A stretch of DNA of 64,000 bases from Bin87 sp034423595 (GTDB lineage Bacteria; Chloroflexota; Dehalococcoidia; Lucifugimonadales; UBA3495): positions 3,224,001 through 3,288,000 of the forward strand of contig OZ242258.1 of the NCBI GenBank assembly GCA_965207025.1, given 5' to 3'. Within the stretch, counting starts at the first letter, position 1. Each line of letters begins with the position of its first letter. The position numbers and the translations under genes are program-made. Positions 26,230 through 33,731 of this stretch are shown here, one piece after another. The notes under the pieces are model-generated. The model made no database searches, was not told where the DNA came from, and saw only the letters and a list, made by a program, of their open reading frames with translations.

Positions 26230-27951
26230 CTACCCAACATCCTCCACCGGCACCGTGGCTATGCCATACGTCCCGTAGAAGAAGTTGGCGTAGTGCGTGG
26301 AACCACCGGTGACCCACAGCAGGTACTGATCCGGATCCTCCAGCGCGGGAATCGTCGCGTCCGGATCGTCGGCCAGGTGCTGCAACTCCGGATGCGCCAG
26401 CCACTTGCCGTTCTCATCCGTCGGCACGCCGGCGCGGATGGCATCCTGCACCGACGCCCGGCAGCGCTCGTGCAGCCACTCCTGCGCGTCCCGCTTGCTG
26501 AACCCCGCGTTGTTCAGAATCACCGCGCGCGACGGACTGAGCATAATCGGATGATACGGCCCCTGGTAGGAGACCCGCTGGTTGGAGTGTCCCACCTGCG
26601 CCGACTGCCGCCCCTTGATCCACGCTCCGCCGCCGGCGTGCCGGTAGAACATCATGGACGCGATGTTGTTCAGCGTGTCCAGATGGTTCTTCGATGCGTT
26701 GTCCAGCACGTCCGTAGGCCCCGTGACCGTCACCACCGTGACCGCGCTCTCGTCCGGCCGGAACCCCTTGTCCACGTGATAGGGCTGCCAGGGGCTGACC
26801 TCTTCGTTCTCGGCGATGCACATCCCGAACTTGGTGGGCAGCCCGATGAAGTTGGGGTCGCCCGCGCCCGCCTTGCAGTAGCCGATGTTGATCAGACACA
26901 GCCGCAGCGCCCGCCCGATGGCGGTGTTGGCCTTGTTGACCACGCCCGGCCCCATGGCTGACGTGCCGTAGTTGATGCCCGCCCGGTCGGCAATCGGCCC
27001 GTTCACCAGGATCAGCGGCGCCTCGGTATGCCCCGACACCTGCATGTCCCGGTGGTTGCTCTCCGGCTGCGCGATGCACTCGATGGCCGCCAGCAGTATC
27101 GGGAACTGCTCCGGACGGCAGCCCGCCATCACCGCATTGATGGCGATCTTCTCCACCGTCGCCAGGCCAAACCCCGGCTCCATCACCATCACCACGTCCT
27201 GCGGGGCGCGCCGGGTGCCTTTCAGCATCGCCTCCACCAATTCCGGCGTGGGCGGAACCACGGGCATCCCATCGCTCCAGTCCCGCTCCTCCATGAAGCG
27301 GTTGACCGCGTCAATACCCCACGGCGATTCGTCCAGCGTCACCGTGAACACGTCCGTCTCGCTGTGCCCGTTGGTCATGCTGGACAGGTCCGCCGTCGTG
27401 GACATCCGGGTCAACCCCAGGATGATGTTGTCAATCTGCTCATCCACCATGCTGTGGATGTAGTCGGCCTGCTGCCCCGTGCAGGCGTGGGGAATCGTCA
27501 CGAACGCCGTCGCCGGCTGTCCCCAGCCATCTACACAGGACTGCCAGGCCCGCGCGAAACTGCGCGCTGCGATGCCGACGGCGGGGATGCCCGCCTTCTC
27601 CATCGCTACCATGTCGTGGGCAAGCCACGACGTGCAGCCCCCTCAATGCGCCGCCGCACCCACCATCGCGTCAACCTCGTTGGCGATGATTGCCGCCTCC
27701 GCCTCGTCGATGTGTACGCCGCGACTGAGCGCCGGCCGGCCATCGCGCCGGGGCCCTCCGTAGCTCTCGAACTTAACGTTGGAGTACCGCCGGCCGATAT
27801 GCTCAGCCACCCGGTCCACGGCCACGCCGGCGCCGCCGGTCATGTTGTCGTACAGGCCGATGGTCTTGCCTTCCAACGTGTCCAGGCGCGGAGCCGGAGG
27901 AACCTTGAAATCCACCCGCGCCGCGGCGGGCGACATAATTCGCAACTGCAT
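26230..27951 (-). CDS. Putative UGSC-family selenoprotein (in-frame UGA at 27645-27643)
   Basis: Two open frames in the same phase, 27951-27646 and 27612-26230, are separated only by one TGA and ten sense codons. Read through, the junction is VGAAAH-U-GGCTSWLAHDMVAMEK, with selenocysteine at residue 103 of 573. It matches the UGSC (seleno)protein family, whose members carry Sec or Cys followed by G-(S/G)-C-T-S-W at this place. A perfect 7-bp hairpin begins 11 nt after the UGA. The N-terminal part has LEGKTIGLYDNMTGGAG; the C-terminal 460 residues are the long conserved part of these proteins. A plain nonsense mutation is the alternative, but the motif aligns too well on both sides of the stop. 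Function of the family is unknown; a redox role is likely. Confidence 0.75.
27613..27631 (-). other. Candidate bacterial SECIS hairpin
   Basis: On the minus strand GTCGTGG-CTTGC-CCACGAC forms a perfect 7-bp stem with a five-base loop. The stem starts 11 nt and the loop 18 nt after the UGA, inside the range known for bacterial SECIS elements. The loop lacks the usual GU start, so the assignment is tentative. Confidence 0.5.
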
Positions 27952-28074
27952 AATCGTTTCATCCCCTGCTGAGTTTCGCCGATTCTGGCACGAATCCCCC
28001 CGCTTGGCAACCGCGCCAGTAATTGAGGCGATTTCGCTACTCGACGGTTCGCAACCGGCGGCGCTACACCTGAG

Positions 28075-28422
28075 TCAGCAGGGGGTCAGATTGGACAGCA
28101 GAGACTCCACGTCGTCAAGGCTTTCGGCCACCATATCGGGCTCCATGTCGTCCTCATAAAAGTTTTCGTGGAGCGCGCTGGCGGAGTTGAAGAAACGACG
28201 GATGTCAGCGTCACCGGTTTCCGAGCGCAGCCTGTTAGCCGCCCGGTGGTGATGACGATGACGATGGTGTTCCCAGCCGCGTTGCTCGGCGATGGCCTTC
28301 AGCGTCCGGACAGCCGCGCCCCATCCCTTCTCGGATGCCTGCGGCAGATCGCCGGCGGCCAATTCCGCTCGGGCCTGTACCAGAAGGCGTTCGCTTGCCT
28401 CTCGGTATCGTTCGGTGGTCAC
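28075..28422 (-). CDS. HEPN-like (PaREP1-type) small protein
   Basis: A 115-residue helical protein, GTG start at 28422 with AGGAG upstream. ARAELAAGDLPQASEKGWGA and AVRTLKAIAEQRGWEHH resemble the PaREP1/HEPN-like proteins; a related gene lies at 46481-46867, sharing the pattern GDLxxASxKxWGAAxxxxKAxAExRGWEHH. A His/Arg-rich patch (HHRHRHHHRAANRLR) follows. Function unknown; HEPN proteins are often RNases or accessory parts of toxin systems. Confidence 0.6.
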   Translation of the reverse strand: MTTERYREASERLLVQARAELAAGDLPQASEKGWGAAVRTLKAIAEQRGWEHHRHRHHHRAANRLRSETGDADIRRFFNSASALHENFYEDDMEPDMVAESLDDVESLLSNLTPC

Positions 28423-28555
28423 TTGGGGATTCTCCTGCTGCTTCTGTCAGGTTAGCGACACTGGGGCGCTTGCGCAACCGTGCCGCAGTGGTCTTCATGG
28501 AACCACTGTAGTGGCAGGTTAAGGCTGCATTGGCGCTCTGCCCTTTCCCCACGAC

Positions 28556-28607
28556 AGCAGGCGCCCTCTCCATTGTCGCCTGTTTCCCCACCATCGCCCA
28601 GGCCGCC
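28556..28607 (+). repeat. Dispersed repeat, copy 1
   Basis: About 50 bp beginning AGCAGGCGCCCTCTCCATTG and ending ACCATCGCCCAGGCCG. It is closely similar to 29841-29893. Both copies flank the HEPN gene pair. Right after copy 1, CCCCCGCTTGGCAACCG (28615-28631) repeats a sequence also found near 27996-28013. Confidence 0.55.
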
Positions 28608-28679
28608 CCCGCATCCCCCGCTTGGCAACCGGGCGAGTGACGCGGAGACGTTCCGTTTCAGGTGGTTCGGATGTCTCGC

Positions 28680-29180
28680 CTAACGTGGCCTGATGAGGGT
28701 CAAGGTGGCGATGTATGTTCTCTCGCTCAATGCTGACTGCAAGTAGTTGAGGATTGTGGCTTCCGCCTCGTCGAGCCTGGCGCTGACTTGGTTGATGGCG
28801 ATGGCAGCGTTGTGGTCGTAGTCAGCCTCGTGGCGGAGCTGCTGCATATCGGCGAACGCGTCCGCGAAATCCCGGGCCTGGATAGAAAATTCTTGCCGGT
28901 GCCTCAGTAGTTCCCGGCGCGCTGTGGCGTGGTCCAGGCCGCGGTACACCCGCGACCAGGCGGCGGCGGTTAGCGCGTCGCCCGGTGGGCCGATGAGCGC
29001 GCTGGCGTTGCTTTCGGCCAGCGCATGGAACAGAGCGTAGTAGATGTTGCTGACGGCTCTGCGGACGTGTTCGTCGGTGGGAAGCCGTCCCAACTGTTGC
29101 GGGTTGAGCAGGTCTCGTCCCACCTGGATGAGGTTTCGCCAGTCAACCGGGGTTGGCGGCGCGCTATCGGGCGTGGTCAT
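28680..29180 (-). CDS. HEPN-domain protein, probable toxin of a two-gene module
   Basis: A 166-residue helical protein with VRRAVSNIYYALFHALAES and MQQLRHEADYDHN, the typical helix-2 and helix-4 signatures of HEPN proteins of the RM-accessory/toxin type. The catalytic Rx4-6H motif of RNase HEPN proteins could be in LRHEADYDH or in ELLRHRQEF, but the match is loose. It overlaps the small upstream gene by ATGA, so the two form a module. Confidence 0.65.
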   Translation of the reverse strand: MTTPDSAPPTPVDWRNLIQVGRDLLNPQQLGRLPTDEHVRRAVSNIYYALFHALAESNASALIGPPGDALTAAAWSRVYRGLDHATARRELLRHRQEFSIQARDFADAFADMQQLRHEADYDHNAAIAINQVSARLDEAEATILNYLQSALSERTYIATLTLIRPR

Positions 29181-29470
29181 CGGATGAAGTCGCTCCGGTC
29201 TGCAATGGAAATGACCGGAGGGTCATCGATTCCGACCTCATAGAAATGATCACGCATCTTTCTCCTGAAATCTATCCTCATTTGCGTTTCGAGTTTTGGA
29301 TGGTCGTCTTCAAGAATTACGAAGACATGGACAAAGTCCTCGGCCTCTGGTCCGGGACGGTTTTCCGCCTTCACGTCATTGATGCGGAATTCGGGGGACA
29401 GGCGCTTGGGCAACTCATCCTTGATAATGTTGACGATTCTTTCGAGCGTTTCCGGTTTGGCCGTGGGCAT
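29177..29470 (-). CDS. Small partner protein of the HEPN gene
   Basis: A 97-residue mixed alpha/beta protein (ETLERIVNIIKDELPKRL, VHVFVILEDDHPKLETQ, FRRKMRDHFYEVGIDDPP). Its shape suggests the nucleotidyltransferase-like partner often found with HEPN proteins, but the GSxxxG and DxD motifs of MNT antitoxins are missing, so it is unassigned. It is translationally coupled to the HEPN gene by ATGA. Position makes an antitoxin role likely. Confidence 0.55.
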   Translation of the reverse strand: MPTAKPETLERIVNIIKDELPKRLSPEFRINDVKAENRPGPEAEDFVHVFVILEDDHPKLETQMRIDFRRKMRDHFYEVGIDDPPVISIADRSDFIR

Positions 29471-29840
29471 GGCAAGCCTCCGTAGTCAGGCCGAGCGAGG
29501 GCGACACGCTACCGGCGAGTATCGAAATTGTACCATCGGCCCGGCGGCGTACTGACACTTCCCCCTTGCTCCCACCCTCTACCCATCCATACCATGTTAA
29601 CCGGTAGCCCAAATCCAACCCGCCACCCAGGCCGCGAGCCATCCCATGCCCACGTCCTAGCGCCGCAAACATTCGCTCCCCCGAACCCGCTCATCTGCCC
29701 GCCAAAACCACTGAATCCGCGCCCCGAACCACTCTCTCGGCTCCCATTCAGCCCTCCGACTCGTCCCCCGCCCTGCCCGAATTGGCGGAAATGAGCGGAA
29801 AAGAACGCGAAATCCACCTTTCCGCAATTTCTCCGCGCCA

Positions 29841-29893
29841 GCAGGCCGCCCTCCCCATCGTCGCCTGCTTCCCCACCATCGTCCAGGCCGACC
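29841..29893 (+). repeat. Dispersed repeat, copy 2
   Basis: AGCAGGCCGCCCTCCCCATC to ACCATCGTCCAGGCCG, closely similar to 28556-28607, in the gap before the flavin monooxygenase gene. Confidence 0.55.
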
Positions 29894-29935
29894 GTGCCGC
29901 CAACTCCTCCGCTGGGACCTCCCGGCCTAGCCCCG

Positions 29936-29944
29936 TGCTATTAT
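29936..29944 (+). promoter_or_regulatory. Extended -10 promoter of the luciferase-like gene
   Basis: CCCCG-TGC-TATTAT with the -10 hexamer at 29939-29944, 57 bp before the ATG. The same CCCGTGCTA context occurs before the GMC oxidoreductase and close to lepA. Confidence 0.5.
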
Positions 29945-30000
29945 GGCATCTGCCCGCCTGCCTACCATCCCAAGTACCCAGGAACCACGGTGGGGGATCC

Positions 30001-31113
30001 ATGAAAGCATCCTATTTCGGCTGCATGAGCTACGCGGATCGGGACACGTTCCCCGCCGGCTGGCCGGTGCCGCCCGCCTATCACGACCCCGAGGTATCCC
30101 AGCGTTCCTACCGGGAGGGCATGGCCGAATGTGAACTGGCCGAATCCCTGGGCTTCGACTGGATCAGCCTCTCCGAGCACCACTACTCCGGCAACCGCAC
30201 CACGCCCAACCCGGCCGTCATGGCCGCCGCCGTCGCCGAACGCTGCAAAACCGCCCGCATCGCCCTGCTCGGCCAGCTGCTGCCCCTGAACAACCCGATC
30301 CGCGCCGCCGAGGAAATCGGGATGCTGGACAACCTCACCACCGGCCGGCTCATCGCCGCCTTTATGCGCGGCACCCCCGGCGAGGACCAGGTGTACGACC
30401 TCAACCCAGCCGAGGGACGCGAGCGCCTCATCGAGGCCATGGACCTGGTGCTCAAGGCACTCACCGAGCCACAACCCTTTTCCTGGGAAGGCCGGCACTA
30501 CCGGTACCGCACCGTCTGCGTCTGGCCCCAGCCCGTGCAGCGGCCCCTGCCGCCACTCATCGTGGCCACCCGCAGCGCGGACACCGTCAAATACGCCGCC
30601 GCCAACCGCCTGGGCCTGGGCGTCTCCTACGACCACCCCGACGACATGGCCGTCACGGTGCGGCAGTATCGAGACTGGTGCGACGAAGCCGGCTGGCATC
30701 CCGCGCCCGACGACATCGTGTATCGCGGCGGCATCTGCCTCGCCGAAACCGACGCCGCGGCGCACCGGCTCAGAGATCGTGTCGAAGCCGCCGGCGGAGG
30801 CAGCGGCACGTTCATCGGACGTTCCCTGTCCCAGGCGGTGCAATCCGCCCGCGCCACCGGCGCATCCTTCGACGGACTCAGGATGAGCGGATCAAGCGCG
30901 CCCCCACGCTCTCGCACCGGCGGAACCATCCGGATGCTCAACTTCGTCGGCAGCCCCGACACCGTGGCCCAGCAGCTCCGCGAATACCACGACAAATGCG
31001 GCGTCGGCGTCGTGGATCTGGCCTTCCAGCAACCTGGCCTCACCCACAAGGACGTCATCGCCGAAATCCAACTGTTCGGCAAAGCAGTCCTCCCCCAAAT
31101 CCGCGAATTCTGA
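30001..31113 (+). CDS. Luciferase-like (LLM) flavin-dependent monooxygenase
   Basis: A 370-residue protein of the bacterial luciferase family (FMN/F420-dependent TIM barrel). Typical parts are AESLGFDWISLSEHHY, ARIALLGQLLPLNNPIRAAE, LDNLTTGRLIAAFMRG and, near the end, FVGSPDTVAQQLREY. Such enzymes oxidise organic substrates with reduced flavin and oxygen. Residues around 288-298 (ASFDGLRMSG) are encoded by a dispersed repeat inserted in frame, in a low-complexity loop before the last part of the barrel. The following gene, an alpha/beta hydrolase, starts 17 bp downstream and may process its product. Confidence 0.85.
   Translation: MKASYFGCMSYADRDTFPAGWPVPPAYHDPEVSQRSYREGMAECELAESLGFDWISLSEHHYSGNRTTPNPAVMAAAVAERCKTARIALLGQLLPLNNPIRAAEEIGMLDNLTTGRLIAAFMRGTPGEDQVYDLNPAEGRERLIEAMDLVLKALTEPQPFSWEGRHYRYRTVCVWPQPVQRPLPPLIVATRSADTVKYAAANRLGLGVSYDHPDDMAVTVRQYRDWCDEAGWHPAPDDIVYRGGICLAETDAAAHRLRDRVEAAGGGSGTFIGRSLSQAVQSARATGASFDGLRMSGSSAPPRSRTGGTIRMLNFVGSPDTVAQQLREYHDKCGVGVVDLAFQQPGLTHKDVIAEIQLFGKAVLPQIREF
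30863..30890 (+). repeat. Dispersed repeat inserted in frame in a coding gene
   Basis: CATCCTTCGACGGACTCAGG and the following ATGAGCGG match the CCTGAGC/TCGAAGGATG repeat family. It adds about nine codons (SFDGLRMSG) to the monooxygenase without breaking the frame. Confidence 0.65.
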
Positions 31114-31130
31114 CTCACCAGCGAGGCACA

Positions 31131-32006
31131 ATGACTGATTTCAAAACTGGCTCCGTACACGCCAACGGCATCGACTTCCACTACCTCGAAATGGGCGACG
31201 GCCCCCTGGCCATCTGTCTGCACGGGTTCCCTGACCACGCTTATTCCTTCCGCCACCTGCTGCCCGACCTGGCCGCCACCGGATTCCGCGCCGTCGCGCC
31301 CTTCATGCGCGGCTACGCTCCCACCTCCGCGCCGGCCGACGGTCGTTACCACTCTGCCCTCATGGCCCGCGACGCCGTGGAACTCATCGGCGCATTGGGA
31401 GCCGAGCGCGCCTACCTAATCGGCAACGACTGGGGCGCCGGCGCCGTTGTCGGAGCCACCGCCCTCGCGCCGGAAAAGGTCATCAAGCTGGTTACCATTG
31501 CCTCCGGCCGCGTGAGCCGCGAGCTGAGCATGGAGTTCGAGTACCTGCGGGGCACCTGGCACGGGTTCTTCTTCCAGCGGCCTGACGCCGAGGAGGCGGT
31601 TTCCCACAACGACTACGCCTTCGTGGAAGGATGGTGGCGCTGGGCCTCGCCCGAGTGGGACATCCCCGCCGAGGCGCTGGAGAGCATCCGCTCCACCTTC
31701 CGCAAGCCGGGCGTGGTGCAGGCGGCGCTGGGCTACTACCGCGCCCGCTACGACGCCTCCCAGGTGGACGACCAGGTGCGCGCCGACCAGGCGGTCATCA
31801 GCGCCGGCCCCGTCACCGTGCCGACCCTCGCCCTGCACGGCACCCGCGACCGCCCCCGCCGGCTGGAGTCCTTTCTGAGTTCGGGCATGTACGAATACTT
31901 CAAGGGCGGCCTGGAAAAGGTAATCATCCCCGGCACCGGCCACTTCATGCACCAGGAGCGCCCCGAGGAAGTGAACCCGAAAATCCTCAAGTTCCTGCAA
32001 CGCTGA
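31131..32006 (+). CDS. Alpha/beta hydrolase (epoxide hydrolase/haloalkane dehalogenase group)
   Basis: A 291-residue alpha/beta hydrolase. The oxyanion motif is LHGFPDHAYSF, the nucleophile is the Asp in IGNDWGAG, the acid is probably in HGTRDRP and the His in GTGHFMHQE. An Asp nucleophile places it with epoxide hydrolases and haloalkane dehalogenases and not with esterases. It directly follows the luciferase-like monooxygenase, which fits sequential attack on one substrate, but the substrate cannot be told. Confidence 0.83.
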   Translation: MTDFKTGSVHANGIDFHYLEMGDGPLAICLHGFPDHAYSFRHLLPDLAATGFRAVAPFMRGYAPTSAPADGRYHSALMARDAVELIGALGAERAYLIGNDWGAGAVVGATALAPEKVIKLVTIASGRVSRELSMEFEYLRGTWHGFFFQRPDAEEAVSHNDYAFVEGWWRWASPEWDIPAEALESIRSTFRKPGVVQAALGYYRARYDASQVDDQVRADQAVISAGPVTVPTLALHGTRDRPRRLESFLSSGMYEYFKGGLEKVIIPGTGHFMHQERPEEVNPKILKFLQR

Positions 32007-32062
32007 CCGACACCCACGACCAACGGCGCTCGGAGTATCCGCGCCTCCGGTTTCAATTACAT

Positions 32063-32155
32063 TGTCATTGCGAGCGAAGCGTAGCAATCTCGTCGCCGGA
32101 GGAATGTCGTCCAATTCAGCGAGATCGCCACGTCGCTGCGCTTCTCGCGATGACA
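32063..32155 (+). repeat. CATTGCGAGCGAAGC dispersed repeat
   Basis: TGTCATTGCGAGCGAAGCGT at 32063-32082 is paired with an imperfect inverted copy ending CGCTTCTCGCGATGACA at about 32139-32155; in between GCAATCTCG pairs with CGAGATCGC. A composite intergenic repeat of a type seen in many bacterial genomes. Confidence 0.65.
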
Positions 32156-32186
32156 AACTGGGTACGAGTGAGCAACCAGGGCAGGA

Positions 32187-32202
32187 GCGAATGATTATTC
32201 GC
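32187..32202 (+). repeat. Degenerate palindromic repeat copy
   Basis: GCGAATGATTATTCGC with flanks GCAGGA and ACCTAC is a decayed copy of the palindrome at 35331-35352 (arms GGGGCGAAT). Confidence 0.6.
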
Positions 32203-32275
32203 ACCTACGCATTTCCATTATCAAACATCCCATTCATCCTGTTCATCCCGGTAAAGTTCGCCGTGGGGTACTGCC

Positions 32276-32980
32276 TTGGGTGATATTGCCAACGCCGCCA
32301 CCATAAGCGACATCCAGCAGCAGGTCATCAACTGCCGCAACTGCCCCCGCCTGGTCGAATGGCGCGAGGAGACCGCCCGCGTCAAGCGCCGCATATACCG
32401 CGACGAGGACTACTGGGGCCGTCCCCTGGCCGCGTTCGGCGACCCTGATGCCCGCCTGCTGGTGGTCGGCCTGGCCCCCGCCGCCCACGGAGGCAACCGC
32501 ACCGGCCGCATGTTCACCGGCGACCGCAGCGGCGACTGGCTCTTCGGAGCGCTCCACCGCGCCGGATTCGCCAACCAGCCGGAGTCCATCCGCATCGGCG
32601 ACGGCCTGGAGCTCACCGGCGCCCTGATCACCGCCGCCGCCCGCTGCGCCCCGCCGCAGAACAAGCTCCGCCCCGACGAACTGACCGCCTGCCGCCCGTA
32701 CATCACCCGCGAGATTCAACTGTTGACGGATCTCCGCGCCGTGGTCGCCCTGGGGCGCATCGCCTTCGATGCCTTCCTGCGAGCCTGGGCTGCCGCCGGG
32801 CGCACCCCGCCGGATCGCAAGCCTCCATTCGGCCACAATGTCGCCACCGAGTTGCCCGACGGCGGCCCCCTCCTGATCGCCAGCTACCACCCCAGCCAGC
32901 AGAACACCCAGACGGGGCGGCTGACGGTGGAGATGCTGGACGCGGTGTTCGCGCGGGCGCGGGCGGCGTGCATTGCCTGA
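32276..32980 (+). CDS. udgB: Family 5 uracil-DNA glycosylase (UDGb)
   Basis: A 234-residue iron-sulfur uracil-DNA glycosylase. Motif 1 reads GLAPAAHGGNRTGRMFTGD, characteristic of family 5 (lacking the catalytic Asp/Asn of other families); motif 2 is SYHPSQQNTQTGRLT. Four cysteines for a [4Fe-4S] cluster are in INCRNCPRL, ARCAPP and TACRPY. It removes uracil and deaminated bases in base-excision repair. The start is probably the TTG at 32276 with GGGG just upstream; no ATG precedes the conserved Cys region. Confidence 0.88.
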   Translation: MGDIANAATISDIQQQVINCRNCPRLVEWREETARVKRRIYRDEDYWGRPLAAFGDPDARLLVVGLAPAAHGGNRTGRMFTGDRSGDWLFGALHRAGFANQPESIRIGDGLELTGALITAAARCAPPQNKLRPDELTACRPYITREIQLLTDLRAVVALGRIAFDAFLRAWAAAGRTPPDRKPPFGHNVATELPDGGPLLIASYHPSQQNTQTGRLTVEMLDAVFARARAACIA

Positions 32981-33010
32981 CTCGGTCCCGTACCACACGG
33001 CTACTGCCCG

Positions 33011-33571
33011 CTACACCGCGAAAATATCCTGCACGGCGCAGGTGAAGCCGGGCAGCACATCGCCGCCGTCCAGCGTGTCGTCTTCGGTATAAGTGCGCGC
33101 AGGGCCGGACTGAGGCAAGGCTGTAATCGTCCGTGCCTCGGGGTCGGTTATCCACACCAGGCGGGCGCCGTGGCGCAGCCACATCTGCGCCTTGTCGAAT
33201 ACCGGAAGCGGCCGGTCGTTGGGGGATATTATCTCAACCACCAGGTCGGGAACGACCTGAGCGTACCGTCGCTCGCGCACGTCCAGGGGCATACGCTCGG
33301 CGGATATGAACGCTACGTCGGGCTCCCGCACCGTGTCCGGGTCATGCTCCAGTTGCACGCCGGTATCGGAGCGGAATACCCGGCCCAGCCGGCGCGGCTT
33401 CACAAAGGAACCCAATAAAATTCCCCAATTCATTGCGATTTCGCCGTGTTCCAGTCCGTTAGACACCTTTTTGTGCAACACCCCCATGATCAGTTCGCCC
33501 TTCACGCCCTCGCTATGCAGCCTCAGCAGGTCGTCGGCGGTCAGTAGTTTCGGTTTGGCAGCCGTTGTCAT
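33011..33571 (-). CDS. Uma2-family endonuclease (DUF820)
   Basis: A 186-residue PD-(D/E)XK protein of the Uma2 family. LLRLHSEGVKGELIMGVLHK carries the N-terminal Glu, REPDVAFIS the catalytic Asp and VVPDLVVEIISPND the Glu, followed by KAQMWLRHGARLVWITDP. Uma2 proteins are widespread putative nucleases, abundant in Chloroflexota and Cyanobacteria; their targets are unknown. A second member lies at 38183-39070. It is convergent with the uracil-DNA glycosylase. Confidence 0.82.
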   Translation of the reverse strand: MTTAAKPKLLTADDLLRLHSEGVKGELIMGVLHKKVSNGLEHGEIAMNWGILLGSFVKPRRLGRVFRSDTGVQLEHDPDTVREPDVAFISAERMPLDVRERRYAQVVPDLVVEIISPNDRPLPVFDKAQMWLRHGARLVWITDPEARTITALPQSGPARTYTEDDTLDGGDVLPGFTCAVQDIFAV

Positions 33572-33684
33572 ATCCGCACCCCGTCATACGCTAACGTTTC
33601 AAAATCGCAGCGGGCGTAGTGGCCGGCATTATACCAACTGCGCCACACGCCACCGCATAACTTCGGGATGATTGCGTCACCCCG

Positions 33685-33693
33685 TGCTAAAAT
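33685..33693 (+). promoter_or_regulatory. Extended -10 promoter of the GMC oxidoreductase
   Basis: CCCCG-TGC-TAAAAT with the -10 hexamer at 33688-33693, 38 bp before the ATG at 33732. Same context as upstream of the luciferase-like gene. Confidence 0.5.
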
Positions 33694-33731
33694 CCCCGCC
33701 GTACCTATCCCCTGCAGGAGCATCCCTCGTT

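Larger units (their letters stand above)
29471..30000. other. 530-bp gap without a recognisable gene
   Basis: C-rich on the plus strand with several CCxCC tracts. Open frames here have no ribosome sites or recognisable protein similarity. It contains the second copy of a dispersed repeat (29841-29893) and ends with the promoter of the flavin monooxygenase (29936-29944) and its ribosome site (GGTGGGGG). Confidence 0.6.

Noticed and set aside
27643..27951. Separate 102-residue gene ending at the TGA
   Set aside because: It ends in the middle of the conserved UGSC region, and the following frame continues in the same phase; a selenoprotein explains both.
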